NCBI GenBank assembly: GCA_032162705.1
Contig: JAVRON010000099.1
Span: 1 to 64,000, forward strand
Source of the DNA: QHXN01 sp032162705
GTDB lineage: Bacteria; Acidobacteriota; Blastocatellia; Pyrinomonadales; Pyrinomonadaceae
DNA: 64,000 nucleotides
Reading direction: 5' to 3'
Each line of letters opens with the position of its first letter. Positions within the stretch are counted from its first letter, which is position 1. The notes under the pieces were generated by a model. It was given only the letters and a program-made list of their open reading frames with translations, was not told the origin of the DNA and did not search any database. Below, one piece after another: positions 32,979 to 44,236 of the stretch. The position numbers and the translations under genes were made by a program.

Positions 32979-35198
32979 TTGAAGCGCAACCATATTCTGC
33001 TGTGCGCCGTCCTTGTACTGCTTTGTGCGGCCAGAGCTTCGGCGTCAGTCTTCGGTGACGTGCGCGGGATGGTCTATGACCCGCACCAGCTTCCGGTCAA
33101 AGGTGCGAGCGTGACCCTGCGCGCCCGCACTTCGGCTTTCTCGCAAACCATCCAGACCAACGACGTGGGAACGTTCATCTTCCGCGCTATACCTATCGGC
33201 GAGTACCTTCTCACCGTCGAGTCGAACGGCTTCAGTAAGATCGAGCAGCCGGTGACGGTCGTCTCCGACAACGCGCCCGTCATTCATCTCCAATTAGCCA
33301 TTACGCCCTTATCACAGACCGTTGATGTCGTTGCCACGCCGGAACAAGTCGGCTCGGATTCGCCGACGCCGACCACGCTTATAAGCCGAAGGCAGATCGA
33401 ACAGACGCCCGGAGCGGATCGCACCAACAGTCTGGCGATGATTACCGACTACGTGCCCGGCTCTTACATGACGCACACGCAACTCCATATCAGGGGCGGG
33501 CATCAAGTGACGTGGCTGATTGACGGCGTGCCGGTCGCTAATACGAACATCGCCAGCAACGTCGGCCCGCAGTTCGATCCCAAAGACATTGATTATCTGG
33601 AGGTGCAGCGCGGCAGTTATTCAGCCGAGTATGGGGATCGCACTTACGGTGTCTTCAACGTCGTGCCGCGCACCGGCTTTGAACGCAACAACGAAGCGGA
33701 GCTGGTGGCGACCTACGGCAACTTCCATCAGACTAACGACCAGTTTAATTTCGGCAGTCACACGAAACGCTTCGCCTACTACGCCAGCGTCAACGGCAAC
33801 CGGAGCGACTACGGTCTATCACCTCCGACTTCGGCGGTGCTGCACGACCAGAGCAACGGCTTCGGCGGTTTCACCTCGCTTATCTACAACCCCACGACCA
33901 GAGATCAGTTTCGGCTTGTGACATCACTTCGCCGGGACTTCTATCAAGTGCCGAACGACAGGGAAGCGCAAGATGCGGGCATACGTGACGTGGAGCGCGA
34001 GGGCGACGCCTTCGTTAACTTCTCCTGGGTGCGGACGATTAAATCAGATGTGCTCTTAACCGTCTCGCCCTTCTACCATTTCAACCGTGCCGATTACATC
34101 GGCGGGGCGACCGATACGCCGGTCAGCCCGCGCGACAAGCACGACTCACAGTATGCCGGCGCACAGGTGACTTTGAGCGCGCTGACGGGCAGGCACAACG
34201 CCAAGGCCGGGTTCTATGGCTTCTTCCAGCGTGACTCGACGTTCTTCGGATTGCGGGGCACGAGCGACGACGAAAGCCCCGTCAGCCTTGAGCAGCGGCA
34301 GCGTCTGAGTGGCAACCTTGAAGCGGTCTTCGTCGAAGATCAGTACAAGCCGACCTCATGGCTCACGTTGACCGGGGGCGTCAGGCTCACGCGCTTTCAC
34401 GGCACGATTGACGAGCGCGCGACGAGTCCGCGCACGGGCGTGGCAATCCGCATCCCGCGCGTTCAATGGGTACTGCACGGCTTCTACGGGCGCTACTACC
34501 AAGCCCCGCCGCTGTCCACCATCTCGGGGCCGCTTCTGGAATTGGCGCTCAATCAAGGCTCCGGTTTTCTGCCTTTGCATGGTGAGCGCGACGAGGAATA
34601 TCAGTTCGGCCTGACCATCCCCGTCAAAGGATGGACTGTTGACACTGATTACTTCCACACCCGCGTTAAGAACTTCTTCGATCATAATGCGCTGGGTAAC
34701 TCCAACATCTTCTTTCCGCTCACAATCGAGCGGGCGCGCATACGCGCTTTCGAGCTGACCGTGCGCTCGCCCATGTTGCTTAAACGCGGGCAGGTCTATC
34801 TGGCCTACTCGCGCCAGAAGGTGGAAGGGCAAGGCGCGGTGACAGGCGGGTTGACTGATTTCTCGCCACCGGCAGATTTCTTTCTGCTAGACCACGACCA
34901 GCGCGACACGTTGAGCGCCGGATTTAATCTAGCCTTCCTGAGCCGCAGCTATCTCGCAGGCAATATTCGCTACGGCTCAGGCTTTACGGATGCTGAGGGG
35001 CCGGGACATTTGCCGGGGCACACGCTGGTTGATCTCTCGCTCGGCAAGTCGTTCGGCGAGGACTGGTCGGTGTCGGTGCAGGCGTTGAATGTTGCCAACC
35101 GGCGCTTCCTGCTCGATAACAGCAACACTTTCGGCGGCACGCATTTCGCTGACCCGCGACAAATTTACGTGGGGCTGCGCCACCGTTTTCACTACTAA
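32979..35198 (+). CDS. TonB-dependent receptor with N-terminal carboxypeptidase-regulatory-like domain
   Basis: The 739-aa outer-membrane protein starts at TTG after AGGAGG. A signal peptide (ILLCAVLVLLCAARASA) is followed by a CarboxypepD_reg-like domain (VFGDVRGMVYDPHQLPVKGASVTLRA), the plug (LHIRGGHQVTWLIDGVPVANTNI; FDPKDIDYLEVQRGSYSAEYGDRTYGVFNVV) and a long beta-barrel ending in an aromatic residue (LRHRFHY). The next gene encodes a CusF-like metal-binding lipoprotein, so copper or another metal complex is a possible ligand. Codon third positions look less G/C-rich than in neighbours, suggesting later acquisition. Confidence 0.92.
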   Translation: MKRNHILLCAVLVLLCAARASASVFGDVRGMVYDPHQLPVKGASVTLRARTSAFSQTIQTNDVGTFIFRAIPIGEYLLTVESNGFSKIEQPVTVVSDNAPVIHLQLAITPLSQTVDVVATPEQVGSDSPTPTTLISRRQIEQTPGADRTNSLAMITDYVPGSYMTHTQLHIRGGHQVTWLIDGVPVANTNIASNVGPQFDPKDIDYLEVQRGSYSAEYGDRTYGVFNVVPRTGFERNNEAELVATYGNFHQTNDQFNFGSHTKRFAYYASVNGNRSDYGLSPPTSAVLHDQSNGFGGFTSLIYNPTTRDQFRLVTSLRRDFYQVPNDREAQDAGIRDVEREGDAFVNFSWVRTIKSDVLLTVSPFYHFNRADYIGGATDTPVSPRDKHDSQYAGAQVTLSALTGRHNAKAGFYGFFQRDSTFFGLRGTSDDESPVSLEQRQRLSGNLEAVFVEDQYKPTSWLTLTGGVRLTRFHGTIDERATSPRTGVAIRIPRVQWVLHGFYGRYYQAPPLSTISGPLLELALNQGSGFLPLHGERDEEYQFGLTIPVKGWTVDTDYFHTRVKNFFDHNALGNSNIFFPLTIERARIRAFELTVRSPMLLKRGQVYLAYSRQKVEGQGAVTGGLTDFSPPADFFLLDHDQRDTLSAGFNLAFLSRSYLAGNIRYGSGFTDAEGPGHLPGHTLVDLSLGKSFGEDWSVSVQALNVANRRFLLDNSNTFGGTHFADPRQIYVGLRHRFHY

Positions 35199-35307
35199 GT
35201 GAATAGAGGTTCTTTTGTGGAATTGAGAACTACTTTTCCATAGACACAACAGTCCCGCGACAGTTTCAGTTCGGACTGAGGCTCAGCTTCTGTGAAGAGG
35301 TACACGT

Positions 35308-35775
35308 ATGAAAATGAGCGGTAGAAGCTTAGGGGAGAAACGATTGCGTGCGGTCTTTTCCGCTGCTTTGCTTACTGCATTGACCGGGTGCGCGCAGACA
35401 AACTCACCGGCGACGAATGTCGAGCCGACGCCACAAGCCGGTCAAGCAACAGAGTCCCCCATACCCTGGAAGACGATAGAGCCACCCGCCCAAATCGGCG
35501 GCGCAGAGAGTCAGGCGAAGTCGCCGCAGCCGACTGCCGCCAAAACTTACTATGGCACGGGGGTCGTCAACCTGATTAACCTCAAAGAGGGGTGGGTGGA
35601 GATCAACCACGAAGAGATTAAAGGGCTGATGCCCGCGATGCAGATGGAATGGTCTGTTAAAGACAGATCGCTTTTAAACTCCATCCGGGTGGGCGACAAG
35701 GTCAATTTCGCGGTCGAAGACAATAACGGTAGCGAAATTATTACTGAGCTTAAAAAGGTGCCGACTACCCGGTAG
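35308..35775 (+). CDS. CusF-like copper-binding lipoprotein
   Basis: The 155-aa protein has a lipobox (LLTALTGC), a Pro/Gln/Thr-rich linker, and a C-terminal small OB-type domain: GTGVVNLINLKEGWVEINHEEIKGLMPAMQMEWSVKD...IRVGDKVNFAVEDN. The H.E.IKGLMPAM.M pattern and Met residues match CusF/Cu(I)-binding periplasmic domains (blocking of the metal site by Trp is seen in CusF; here W follows in MEW). It directly follows the TonB receptor gene and shares its composition. Metal is inferred from family. Confidence 0.85.
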   Translation: MKMSGRSLGEKRLRAVFSAALLTALTGCAQTNSPATNVEPTPQAGQATESPIPWKTIEPPAQIGGAESQAKSPQPTAAKTYYGTGVVNLINLKEGWVEINHEEIKGLMPAMQMEWSVKDRSLLNSIRVGDKVNFAVEDNNGSEIITELKKVPTTR

Positions 35776-35842
35776 CGAGTCTCTCATTAACAGGAAAGGG
35801 AGCGGTTGGGTTCAAATGAGTTATTACGCACGGCATCGATAG

Positions 35843-35870
35843 TTGACTCGTGCACGCAGTTTGTCATAAA
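35843..35870 (+). promoter_or_regulatory. Candidate sigma70-like promoter
   Basis: TTGACT (35843-35848) and CATAAA (35865-35870) are separated by 16 bases, upstream of the next membrane-protein gene. The match is partial. Confidence 0.3.
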
Positions 35871-35981
35871 AGCACTCCGCCCGTTTTATACGTCATGTGC
35901 CTTCAAAGGCGGCTCGAAGCGAAAACCGTCTCAGAGATTCTCTTGCCGGACAGAAGCAAACAGAAGAGCCGACGCCGGTTC

Positions 35982-36725
35982 ATGCCGGTCAACTACCGCG
36001 GGGTGCTGTTCGACCTGGCGGTCTTCGTGGTCAACGTCTTTCTCGTTCGGCTTCTGACGCGCCACATCGGGCGTTTGCTGGCTTTGACTTTCCTCAACGA
36101 CGACCCGCAGGCGAGCCGCACCCTGCTCATCATCATCTCGGCGGCCTTCGCCGCGCAGCTCATCGGCGCATGCCTCAAACGCAGGCCGCTTCAGGCGCGT
36201 CTGCTCGCGCAACACGACAGCGACGAGAGTCCTTTCGGCTGTTTAATCATTCTTCACTTTACCTTGACGCTCGTCACTTCCTGCGGGATCGTCGCGCTGC
36301 TCCTGCCCGAGTCCTCAGGCGGCATCTCGGTGCTCGTCTTCTTCCTCAGCATGATCCCGACGGCGCTCGTCTGGCGCGCGATGACGCCGTACAAGAAGCC
36401 GCCGCCGACAGACTGGCGCAACTCGCGCGGGGCGGAGGTCGTCGCAGACCTCTGCCTCTTCGCGTACATGCTTGTGAACCTCGCCGTCTGGAACACTCTG
36501 ACCGCGGGGTCAAACGTGCGCGCGACGGGCGTGGGCGACATTTTTTCGCGCGCCCTCGGCTTTCTCATCCTCAGCCCCGTCATCCTCCTCTTCTATCTCC
36601 CGCCGCGCCTCCTCTTCCTCGTCGAAGATTATAAATACCGCGCGACGTGGTTGAGCATGACGCTCGCCGTCGCGCCCGTCGCCTACCGCCTCATCATCGG
36701 CTCGCCTTTGAAAACAGATTGGTGA
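35982..36725 (+). CDS. Multi-pass membrane protein of unknown function
   Basis: The 247-aa reading from MPVNYRGVLFDLAVFVVNVFLV has about six hydrophobic segments, among them TLLIIISAAFAAQLIGACL, CLIILHFTLTLVTSCGIVALLL and FLILSPVILLFYLPPRLLFLVEDYKYRATWLSM. I know no family with this pattern. The start is uncertain: ATGs at 35895 and 35850 are in frame, none with a good RBS; the chosen one begins where the hydrophobic protein does. It ends at a strong hairpin shared with the convergent cytochrome gene. Confidence 0.7.
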   Translation: MPVNYRGVLFDLAVFVVNVFLVRLLTRHIGRLLALTFLNDDPQASRTLLIIISAAFAAQLIGACLKRRPLQARLLAQHDSDESPFGCLIILHFTLTLVTSCGIVALLLPESSGGISVLVFFLSMIPTALVWRAMTPYKKPPPTDWRNSRGAEVVADLCLFAYMLVNLAVWNTLTAGSNVRATGVGDIFSRALGFLILSPVILLFYLPPRLLFLVEDYKYRATWLSMTLAVAPVAYRLIIGSPLKTDW

Positions 36726-36766
36726 GGGCGCGCGGTGCGTCCGTACCTGATTTTACGATTGTTCGT

Positions 36767-36811
36767 AAAGCGAGTCGGCGCGGATGCTTTATGTCCGCGC
36801 CGACTCGCTTT
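36767..36811. terminator. Bidirectional rho-independent-type terminator
   Basis: The perfect 18-base arms AAAGCGAGTCGGCGCGGA and the complement ending in TTT flank a nine-base loop. It lies between the converging ends of the membrane-protein (+) and cytochrome (-) genes and has A/T runs at both outer edges. Confidence 0.85.
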
Positions 36812-36838
36812 CATATTCAGCTATCGCGTCGCGGGCTA

Positions 36839-39718
36839 TCACGGCGCGGCGCAGAGTTGGCCTGTGCCGTCGGCGACCGCGCGACGGGCGCAGCCGATAG
36901 TTAACTTCCAGTTCTCGACGGGCGTGCCAGAGACGTTGAGATAGTCTGTGAAGTATTTGAGGCGGCGCGTCTCGCGCGTGCGGTCGTCGGCAAGGCCGTG
37001 GCCGAGAATCGAGAAGCGGTCGCGCAGGTAATAGGGCGGAATCGTCTGGTAGCGCATCGTCGCCTGGACGGAGGCTGGTGCGGCTCGAAGGTTTTTGAGC
37101 GGGATGCGATAGATGACTGTGTTCGAGCCTTCAGAGCCGCGCCGGTCGCGCGCGAAGTCGGCGGGGATATAGCCGGGGTCTTCCGTCGCGCGGCCAAATG
37201 GCTCTGTATACTCCGCGAAGGGGCCGTCGGGCGTCCAGCCCTTCGGCAGCAGGCGATTGTCTTTAACGTGCTCGAAGAGACGCACGAAGCTGTTCGTCAA
37301 AAGACCGTCGTTGTCTTTGACCAGCTCCTCGTAAATCTGCACCTGATCGGTCTGTGTGATGGGGTACTGCGTCCCGAAGAAGTGCGGCTGAGAGAGCTGG
37401 ATGCAGCGCGCCGGGTCGAACTTCTGCTCGCATGCGGGTCTGCACTGCGCGGGTGGAAGCTTCGGGTCTTTGCAGGCGAAGTCGAAGAACTCCGTCGGCA
37501 GCACGCGGTCGCTCAAGCCTTCGACGATCTCGCCACGCGCGTTCGTACGGCCCGAGGCCCAGACCGCTCGGCCTTCCGCGTCGAGCACGAGCAGTTCGAG
37601 GAAGGCGCGACGAAACTCCACGCCGCTCGGGAAGCCGTGGCCGGTGAGGTTCCTGACATGCACGCCGACTTCGAGCGCGTCGGCTGTGCGATTGATCGAG
37701 ACCACGTCGAGGCTGACGGTCTGCCGCGCGAGTTCGAGCATAGAGTTCTCGGTGGTGACGAGTCCGGCGACGGGCGTCGCGCCGTTCGCCGAACTCGGAT
37801 ACATGTAGTCGCCCGTCGCGAGTCCGAGCGTGCCGCTGAACTGCTGGAACATCTCGTTGGCGAAGACGTTGAGGGCGACGAGCGTGTGGCGCGAGAAATC
37901 GTCGCGCACCTTGAGCGTCAAATCTTTGTCGAGTAGACGGAAATCGACGAACGGGTACGTGTTGTCTTCGATGTTGGCGACCCGCGTCCTGACGCGCAAG
38001 CCCGCGTAGGTCTTCGGCATGTGACAGTCCTGGCAGGTCTGCACGTCCGCGATCTTCACGGGGCGATTCGAGAGGCCCGGCTCGTTCTGATAGTCGCTGT
38101 TGAGCCATTCAAAGTAGGTCGTCTGCTCGTGAAACTCCAACGGCTGCCCCTTGGAGTCTTTGAGCTGCTGCCCCTCTTTGTTAAGGACGGGGACGATGAC
38201 CGTGTGACAACTGCCGCACAGCGCGGACGAGTTGATCTGCGGCGCGTGCTCGGGCGTGACGCCTAAGCCCTGCTTCATCGGCTCGGTCTGCACGTCCGTG
38301 TAAGGGCCGTTCATCGTGCCCGGCTTGTCCACGCTGAAGTCTCCGGTGAAGCTTCCTTCCGTCCCGAGCTTCGGGTTCGCGTCCGACATCTGGTGACAGA
38401 CGGCGCACGAGACGCCGTCGCGTGCGAGCGCGCCGTACTTCGCCTCGGGCTGGCCCGGCATGGCGTAGACGTACTCATGCTTGAAGGCGGGCGACATTCC
38501 TCCACCGGGCGGGAGGGGCTGTCCGGGCTTGAGATTGTCGATGACGAGTTGGCGCTGTCCCATCACGCCGTGACAGTGGAAGCATTTCGTGTCGAGGAAG
38601 TTGTCCTTGTTGCCGAGGGGCGAGTCGGCGAACTGCGCGCGCTCGGATTCGACCTGCGAGTGGAAGATCGGGTCGCGACCCGAAAGCCCCATCATCGACG
38701 CGCGCCACTCCGTGTAGGGCGAGAGGTTGACGGGCGGGTTCATGAAGGTGGCCGACATGTTGATGTCGCTCGCCGTGTGGCAGCCGATGCACTGGTCGGA
38801 GGTGACGAACTGCGGCGGCCCCTTATGCTCTGAGTGGACGTGGTCGAAATTCTCGGCGGGGAAGGCCGCGGGCTTCTGCACGGCGGCGGTCTGCACTGCG
38901 TCAGGGGCGGGAAGCGTCGGGTGTGCGTCGTCGTGCGGAGAGCGGACGGTCTGCGTGCTGAGGTCGTGCTCGTGTGCGGCGAGCGCGGTGGGCGAGAGCG
39001 GTTGCGAAAGCTGCGTGTTGTCTTTCGGCAGGAGGAAGGTCGGAACCTGCACGACGTAAGAGATGGGGTCTTCCTCGACGTTGCGCGCCGTCGAGAACGT
39101 GGAGGTCTTCGCCACCGCAGAGGCGTGGCAGCGCAGGCAGTAGGTTCCGAAGCCCTGCCCCTTGTAGTCGATCTTCAACGGGTCGAACTTCTCCATCTGC
39201 GGGTCGTACTTCGGATCGACCGAGTGACCAGACCAGTACCAACCGTCCCACGCGCCTTTCTCGTCGCGCACCATGATCGACCAACCGGTCAGAGGCGAGT
39301 CGGGACTGGCGGGCGGCGTGAACTGCTCCTTGATGATCGTTGCGCCGTCGGCTGCGTCGCCGTGTCGATTCTTCTTCTTCACCCAGTCCCACATCTCTGG
39401 CGAGTAGAAGACCTTCACCGCCGGATGCGTGCCGTAGTAGACGCCCGCGACGAACGGGCCCGTGTCCCGAATCTCTCGGTCGGCGACCCACTTCTGATAG
39501 CAGCGACCTTTCAGGAAAGGAATGAGCCGCCGCTCGAACTCGACGACTCCGACCGCGCTCGGCAGCGGAAGCGCGACGCACTGACCCGCGCTCTGCGGCG
39601 ACGCGGCGGCAGCAGCGTGCGCGCTGTTTGGGCCGACAGTCTCGTTGAGCGTGAAGACGAATCCGAAGAGTAAGAACGCGAGAACAATGAGTAAGCGCAA
39701 CGTCGTCCCGAACTTCAT
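36839..39718 (-). CDS. Hexaheme c-type cytochrome with N-terminal P460-like domain
   Basis: The 959-aa protein has a signal anchor or peptide (LLIVLAFLLFGFVFTL) and six CxxCH sites at residues 194-198, 310-314, 379-383, 438-442, 501-505 and 562-566. The first closes a domain (about 60-200; FVAGVYYGTHPAVKVFYSPEMWDW, GWSIMVRDEKGAWDGWYW) that resembles cytochrome P460. The remaining five lie in a multiheme region like those of cytochrome c-554/NapC-related redox enzymes. After residue 570 a beta-rich domain (LEVGVHVRNLTGHGFPSGVEFRRAFLELLV) is typical of large periplasmic cytochromes. The ATG at 39718 has AAAGGAG upstream. It may oxidise or reduce nitrogen compounds; that is inference. Confidence 0.88.
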   Translation of the reverse strand: MKFGTTLRLLIVLAFLLFGFVFTLNETVGPNSAHAAAAASPQSAGQCVALPLPSAVGVVEFERRLIPFLKGRCYQKWVADREIRDTGPFVAGVYYGTHPAVKVFYSPEMWDWVKKKNRHGDAADGATIIKEQFTPPASPDSPLTGWSIMVRDEKGAWDGWYWSGHSVDPKYDPQMEKFDPLKIDYKGQGFGTYCLRCHASAVAKTSTFSTARNVEEDPISYVVQVPTFLLPKDNTQLSQPLSPTALAAHEHDLSTQTVRSPHDDAHPTLPAPDAVQTAAVQKPAAFPAENFDHVHSEHKGPPQFVTSDQCIGCHTASDINMSATFMNPPVNLSPYTEWRASMMGLSGRDPIFHSQVESERAQFADSPLGNKDNFLDTKCFHCHGVMGQRQLVIDNLKPGQPLPPGGGMSPAFKHEYVYAMPGQPEAKYGALARDGVSCAVCHQMSDANPKLGTEGSFTGDFSVDKPGTMNGPYTDVQTEPMKQGLGVTPEHAPQINSSALCGSCHTVIVPVLNKEGQQLKDSKGQPLEFHEQTTYFEWLNSDYQNEPGLSNRPVKIADVQTCQDCHMPKTYAGLRVRTRVANIEDNTYPFVDFRLLDKDLTLKVRDDFSRHTLVALNVFANEMFQQFSGTLGLATGDYMYPSSANGATPVAGLVTTENSMLELARQTVSLDVVSINRTADALEVGVHVRNLTGHGFPSGVEFRRAFLELLVLDAEGRAVWASGRTNARGEIVEGLSDRVLPTEFFDFACKDPKLPPAQCRPACEQKFDPARCIQLSQPHFFGTQYPITQTDQVQIYEELVKDNDGLLTNSFVRLFEHVKDNRLLPKGWTPDGPFAEYTEPFGRATEDPGYIPADFARDRRGSEGSNTVIYRIPLKNLRAAPASVQATMRYQTIPPYYLRDRFSILGHGLADDRTRETRRLKYFTDYLNVSGTPVENWKLTIGCARRAVADGTGQLCAAP

Positions 39719-39893
39719 TCCGGTCTCCTTTCGTGCCTGCGGCGCGGACGCCGGGCGAAACCTGTGAAGCGTTAAAGTGCCGGGGCTTACCTGAAACCCG
39801 AGTTCACGAAAAGGCTGTGAGCTATTTTGAAGAAAAGAAGAAACCCGCGCGAGCGGCGTTAGATTATGACGCACGCCGAGACGTGTCAATGAA

Positions 39894-40033
39894 AAAGTAG
39901 ACAGTAGTCAGTAGACAGTAGTCAGTAGCGCTCCGCGTGTTGGGCGTTGCGCGTTCACCTCGAAGAGTAGATGGCGAAAGTTCTGCTACTGACTACTGTC
40001 TACTGCCTACTGTCTACTGTCTACTGTCTACTT
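39894..40033. repeat. Intergenic heptamer hairpin, GTAGWCA family, inverted relative to transcription
   Basis: The arms of GTAGACA/GTAGTCA units lie directly after the mutL stop. The loop has GCGCTCCGC on the left and GCGAAAGTTCTGCTACTG on the right, so it is in plus orientation although both flanking genes run minus. Unlike most copies it is 176 bases from the next start. Confidence 0.9.
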
Positions 40034-40034
40034 G

Positions 40035-42194
<2,160 letters not shown>

Positions 42195-42203
42195 AAGGGA
42201 ATT

Positions 42204-42345
42204 TACGATTTTTGATTTTTGATTTTTGATTTGCGATTGAAAGCGATAGCACCCGGCACGAATATCAATTTCGTCGTCTTCGCGGTCAGTCGAATGCTAA
42301 TGGCCGGAGACTTCAAATCGCAAATCAAAAATCTAAAATCACAAA
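42204..42345. repeat. Intergenic heptamer hairpin, GATTTTT family
   Basis: Three GATTTTT units and GATTTGC form the left arm; the right arm (about 42312-42345) is complementary and overlaps the bshC stop codon. It ends 9 bases upstream of the mutL start on the minus strand. Confidence 0.88.
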
Positions 42346-44024
42346 TACACAATCTGGTGGTCGTTCGTCGAGAGGTCGATGGCGTCGTGAATCCATTCGA
42401 CGGCGTAGCGGCCGTGGCGCGCGAGCAGGCTGGTGACGTTGAGGTGTCGCTCCTGCAAGGACTTCTCTGGATAGAGGGCGGTTGAGGCGCGCTCCAACTG
42501 GCGGAGGATGGCGCGGTCACGCTGAATCTGCGCGCGATGGAAGCGCGTGCGCAAGCCTTCGAGCTGGTGCTCGATCTTGCGACGCCCGCCCGCGGCGAGA
42601 GCGTCGGCGAGCGTCGGGTCGAAGCCGCGCAAGCGAGCTTGCAGCTCTTCGAGCGCGCGTGCGACCGACGAGTCCGCGTCGTCGAAGGCGCGCGCAACTT
42701 CGCGGCCCAAGTGCTCTTCGACGACGCGCGCAATGACGGGGTCGAGGCCGCCGAAGAAGTCTTCGAGCCGCAGGCCGTAACGTTCGAGCGTGCGCCCCGT
42801 GCGTCGCTCGACGATACTGAGACTTGCGCGATGCAGTATCGGGGTCGCGGGGCGCGCGAGCACGCGATAGCTCTCGGCGGTCTGCGCGAAGTATGCGATC
42901 TCGGCTGCGCCGCCGAAGTATGCGATGGTCGGAAGCAGGTAGTCCTGCACGACGGCGCGCAGCGTGACGTTGGGGCTGAAGCGCTCAGGCTCTCGAAGCG
43001 CGAGCGCGGCCAGCTCGTCCGTCCTCCACTCGTGCTCAGTCCCCTTCGCGCGGTAAAGCCCCCCGCCCGTGCGCGTGAGAGCGCGACGCGCGCCGTCGTC
43101 GATGAGAAAGAGCGGGAACGAATCGGGCGAAGTGTGAACCTGCGCGTGATAGCCCGCCTCGACAAGCTCGCGCGAGCGCGCGTCCGTTGCGTCGGCGATC
43201 TCGGCTCCGAGCCGCGCGGCCTCGGAGTAGAGCGGCGCGGCCAGACGCTTCAGAGCCTTGTCCGTCGGGTCTAAGAGGACGAGACCATAACTCGATGTGA
43301 GCGCGGCGAGCATACGCGCGAACGCCTCGCCGAACGTGCGGCCCGGACGATAGGACTCGCGAACAAGCAGTTCGAGGTCTGGCAGAAACTCGCTCGACGG
43401 CAAGAGGTCGAAGAGATGCTTCGTCGCCTCCTCGACTGTTTCATTGAGCAGGACGCCGCCGACCTGCATGCCCTCGCTGTGGAGATCGCCGGGGACGTTA
43501 ATGTCTGCGAGTCGCCCGTCGCAGGCGATGACCTGCGCGGTTTGCACCTCCTCCCAGTCGTGATCCTCCGTCGCCATCCAGAAGACCGGCACGGCCTCTG
43601 TGCCGCGCGCCGAAAGGCACGCCGCCAGCTTCACCGCCGAGAGCGCCTTGTAGAGCGTGTAGAGGGGCCCCGTAAACAAACCGACCTGCTGGCCCGTAAC
43701 GACGGCGACCGAGTCGTGCGAGCGCAGGCGTTCGATGGCTTCGAGCGTCTCTCGACCAGCGCCCCAACTCGCGTTCGACCCGGCGAGCGCATCGCAGAGC
43801 GCGTCACGGTCGGTGCGGTAAGAGTCGAGCACACGCGCGCGACGGTCTGCCAGCTCGGGGTGCGTGCGGACTGACTCCGGGTAGAAGCGCCGGAGCGACG
43901 TAGGGTCTTTGAGGTATTCGAGGAAGAGACGCGATTGATGCGGGACACGCTCGAACGGCAGGCGCTCGACGTGCAGCCCCGCGCCCTCGGGCGTGCCGTA
44001 ACATGCGGACTCGGTCGTGGTCAA
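42339..44024 (-). CDS. bshC: Putative bacillithiol biosynthesis cysteine-adding enzyme BshC
   Basis: The protein of about 561 aa shows BshC features: VERLPFERVPHQSRLFLEYL at the start, DSVAVVTGQQVGLFTGPLYTLYKALSAVKLA (nucleotide-binding-like loop), VPVFWMATEDHDWEEV, FGEAFARMLAALTSSYGLVLLDP, and a C-terminal coiled coil (LEELQARLRGFDPTLADAL) followed by RHLNVTSLLARHGRYAVEWI. BshC adds Cys to GlcN-malate, the last step of bacillithiol synthesis. The start is taken as TTG at 44024, with AGGAG ten bases upstream; upstream codons look non-coding. A bacillithiol-disulfide reductase gene lies 3.3 kb away. Confidence 0.95.
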   Translation of the reverse strand: MTTTESACYGTPEGAGLHVERLPFERVPHQSRLFLEYLKDPTSLRRFYPESVRTHPELADRRARVLDSYRTDRDALCDALAGSNASWGAGRETLEAIERLRSHDSVAVVTGQQVGLFTGPLYTLYKALSAVKLAACLSARGTEAVPVFWMATEDHDWEEVQTAQVIACDGRLADINVPGDLHSEGMQVGGVLLNETVEEATKHLFDLLPSSEFLPDLELLVRESYRPGRTFGEAFARMLAALTSSYGLVLLDPTDKALKRLAAPLYSEAARLGAEIADATDARSRELVEAGYHAQVHTSPDSFPLFLIDDGARRALTRTGGGLYRAKGTEHEWRTDELAALALREPERFSPNVTLRAVVQDYLLPTIAYFGGAAEIAYFAQTAESYRVLARPATPILHRASLSIVERRTGRTLERYGLRLEDFFGGLDPVIARVVEEHLGREVARAFDDADSSVARALEELQARLRGFDPTLADALAAGGRRKIEHQLEGLRTRFHRAQIQRDRAILRQLERASTALYPEKSLQERHLNVTSLLARHGRYAVEWIHDAIDLSTNDHQIVYL

Positions 44025-44236
44025 ACGATTCTCGGCTCCTGACGCGATGCTTCGGGTCGGGTTCGCGTCTTTTGCAAGCCGTGGAATTATAGCGGTCACG
44101 TCCGAGGGCGCGCAAATCGAAGCCGGTGGAAGCATCAAAGAGATTATTGTTGACAATTAAGAGTGGGGAGGCTATTACCGTTCAAGCCCCGACCCGGTCA
44201 GCCTCAGTGTCCGGCTTCAGTCAAAGGAGTCGAATC

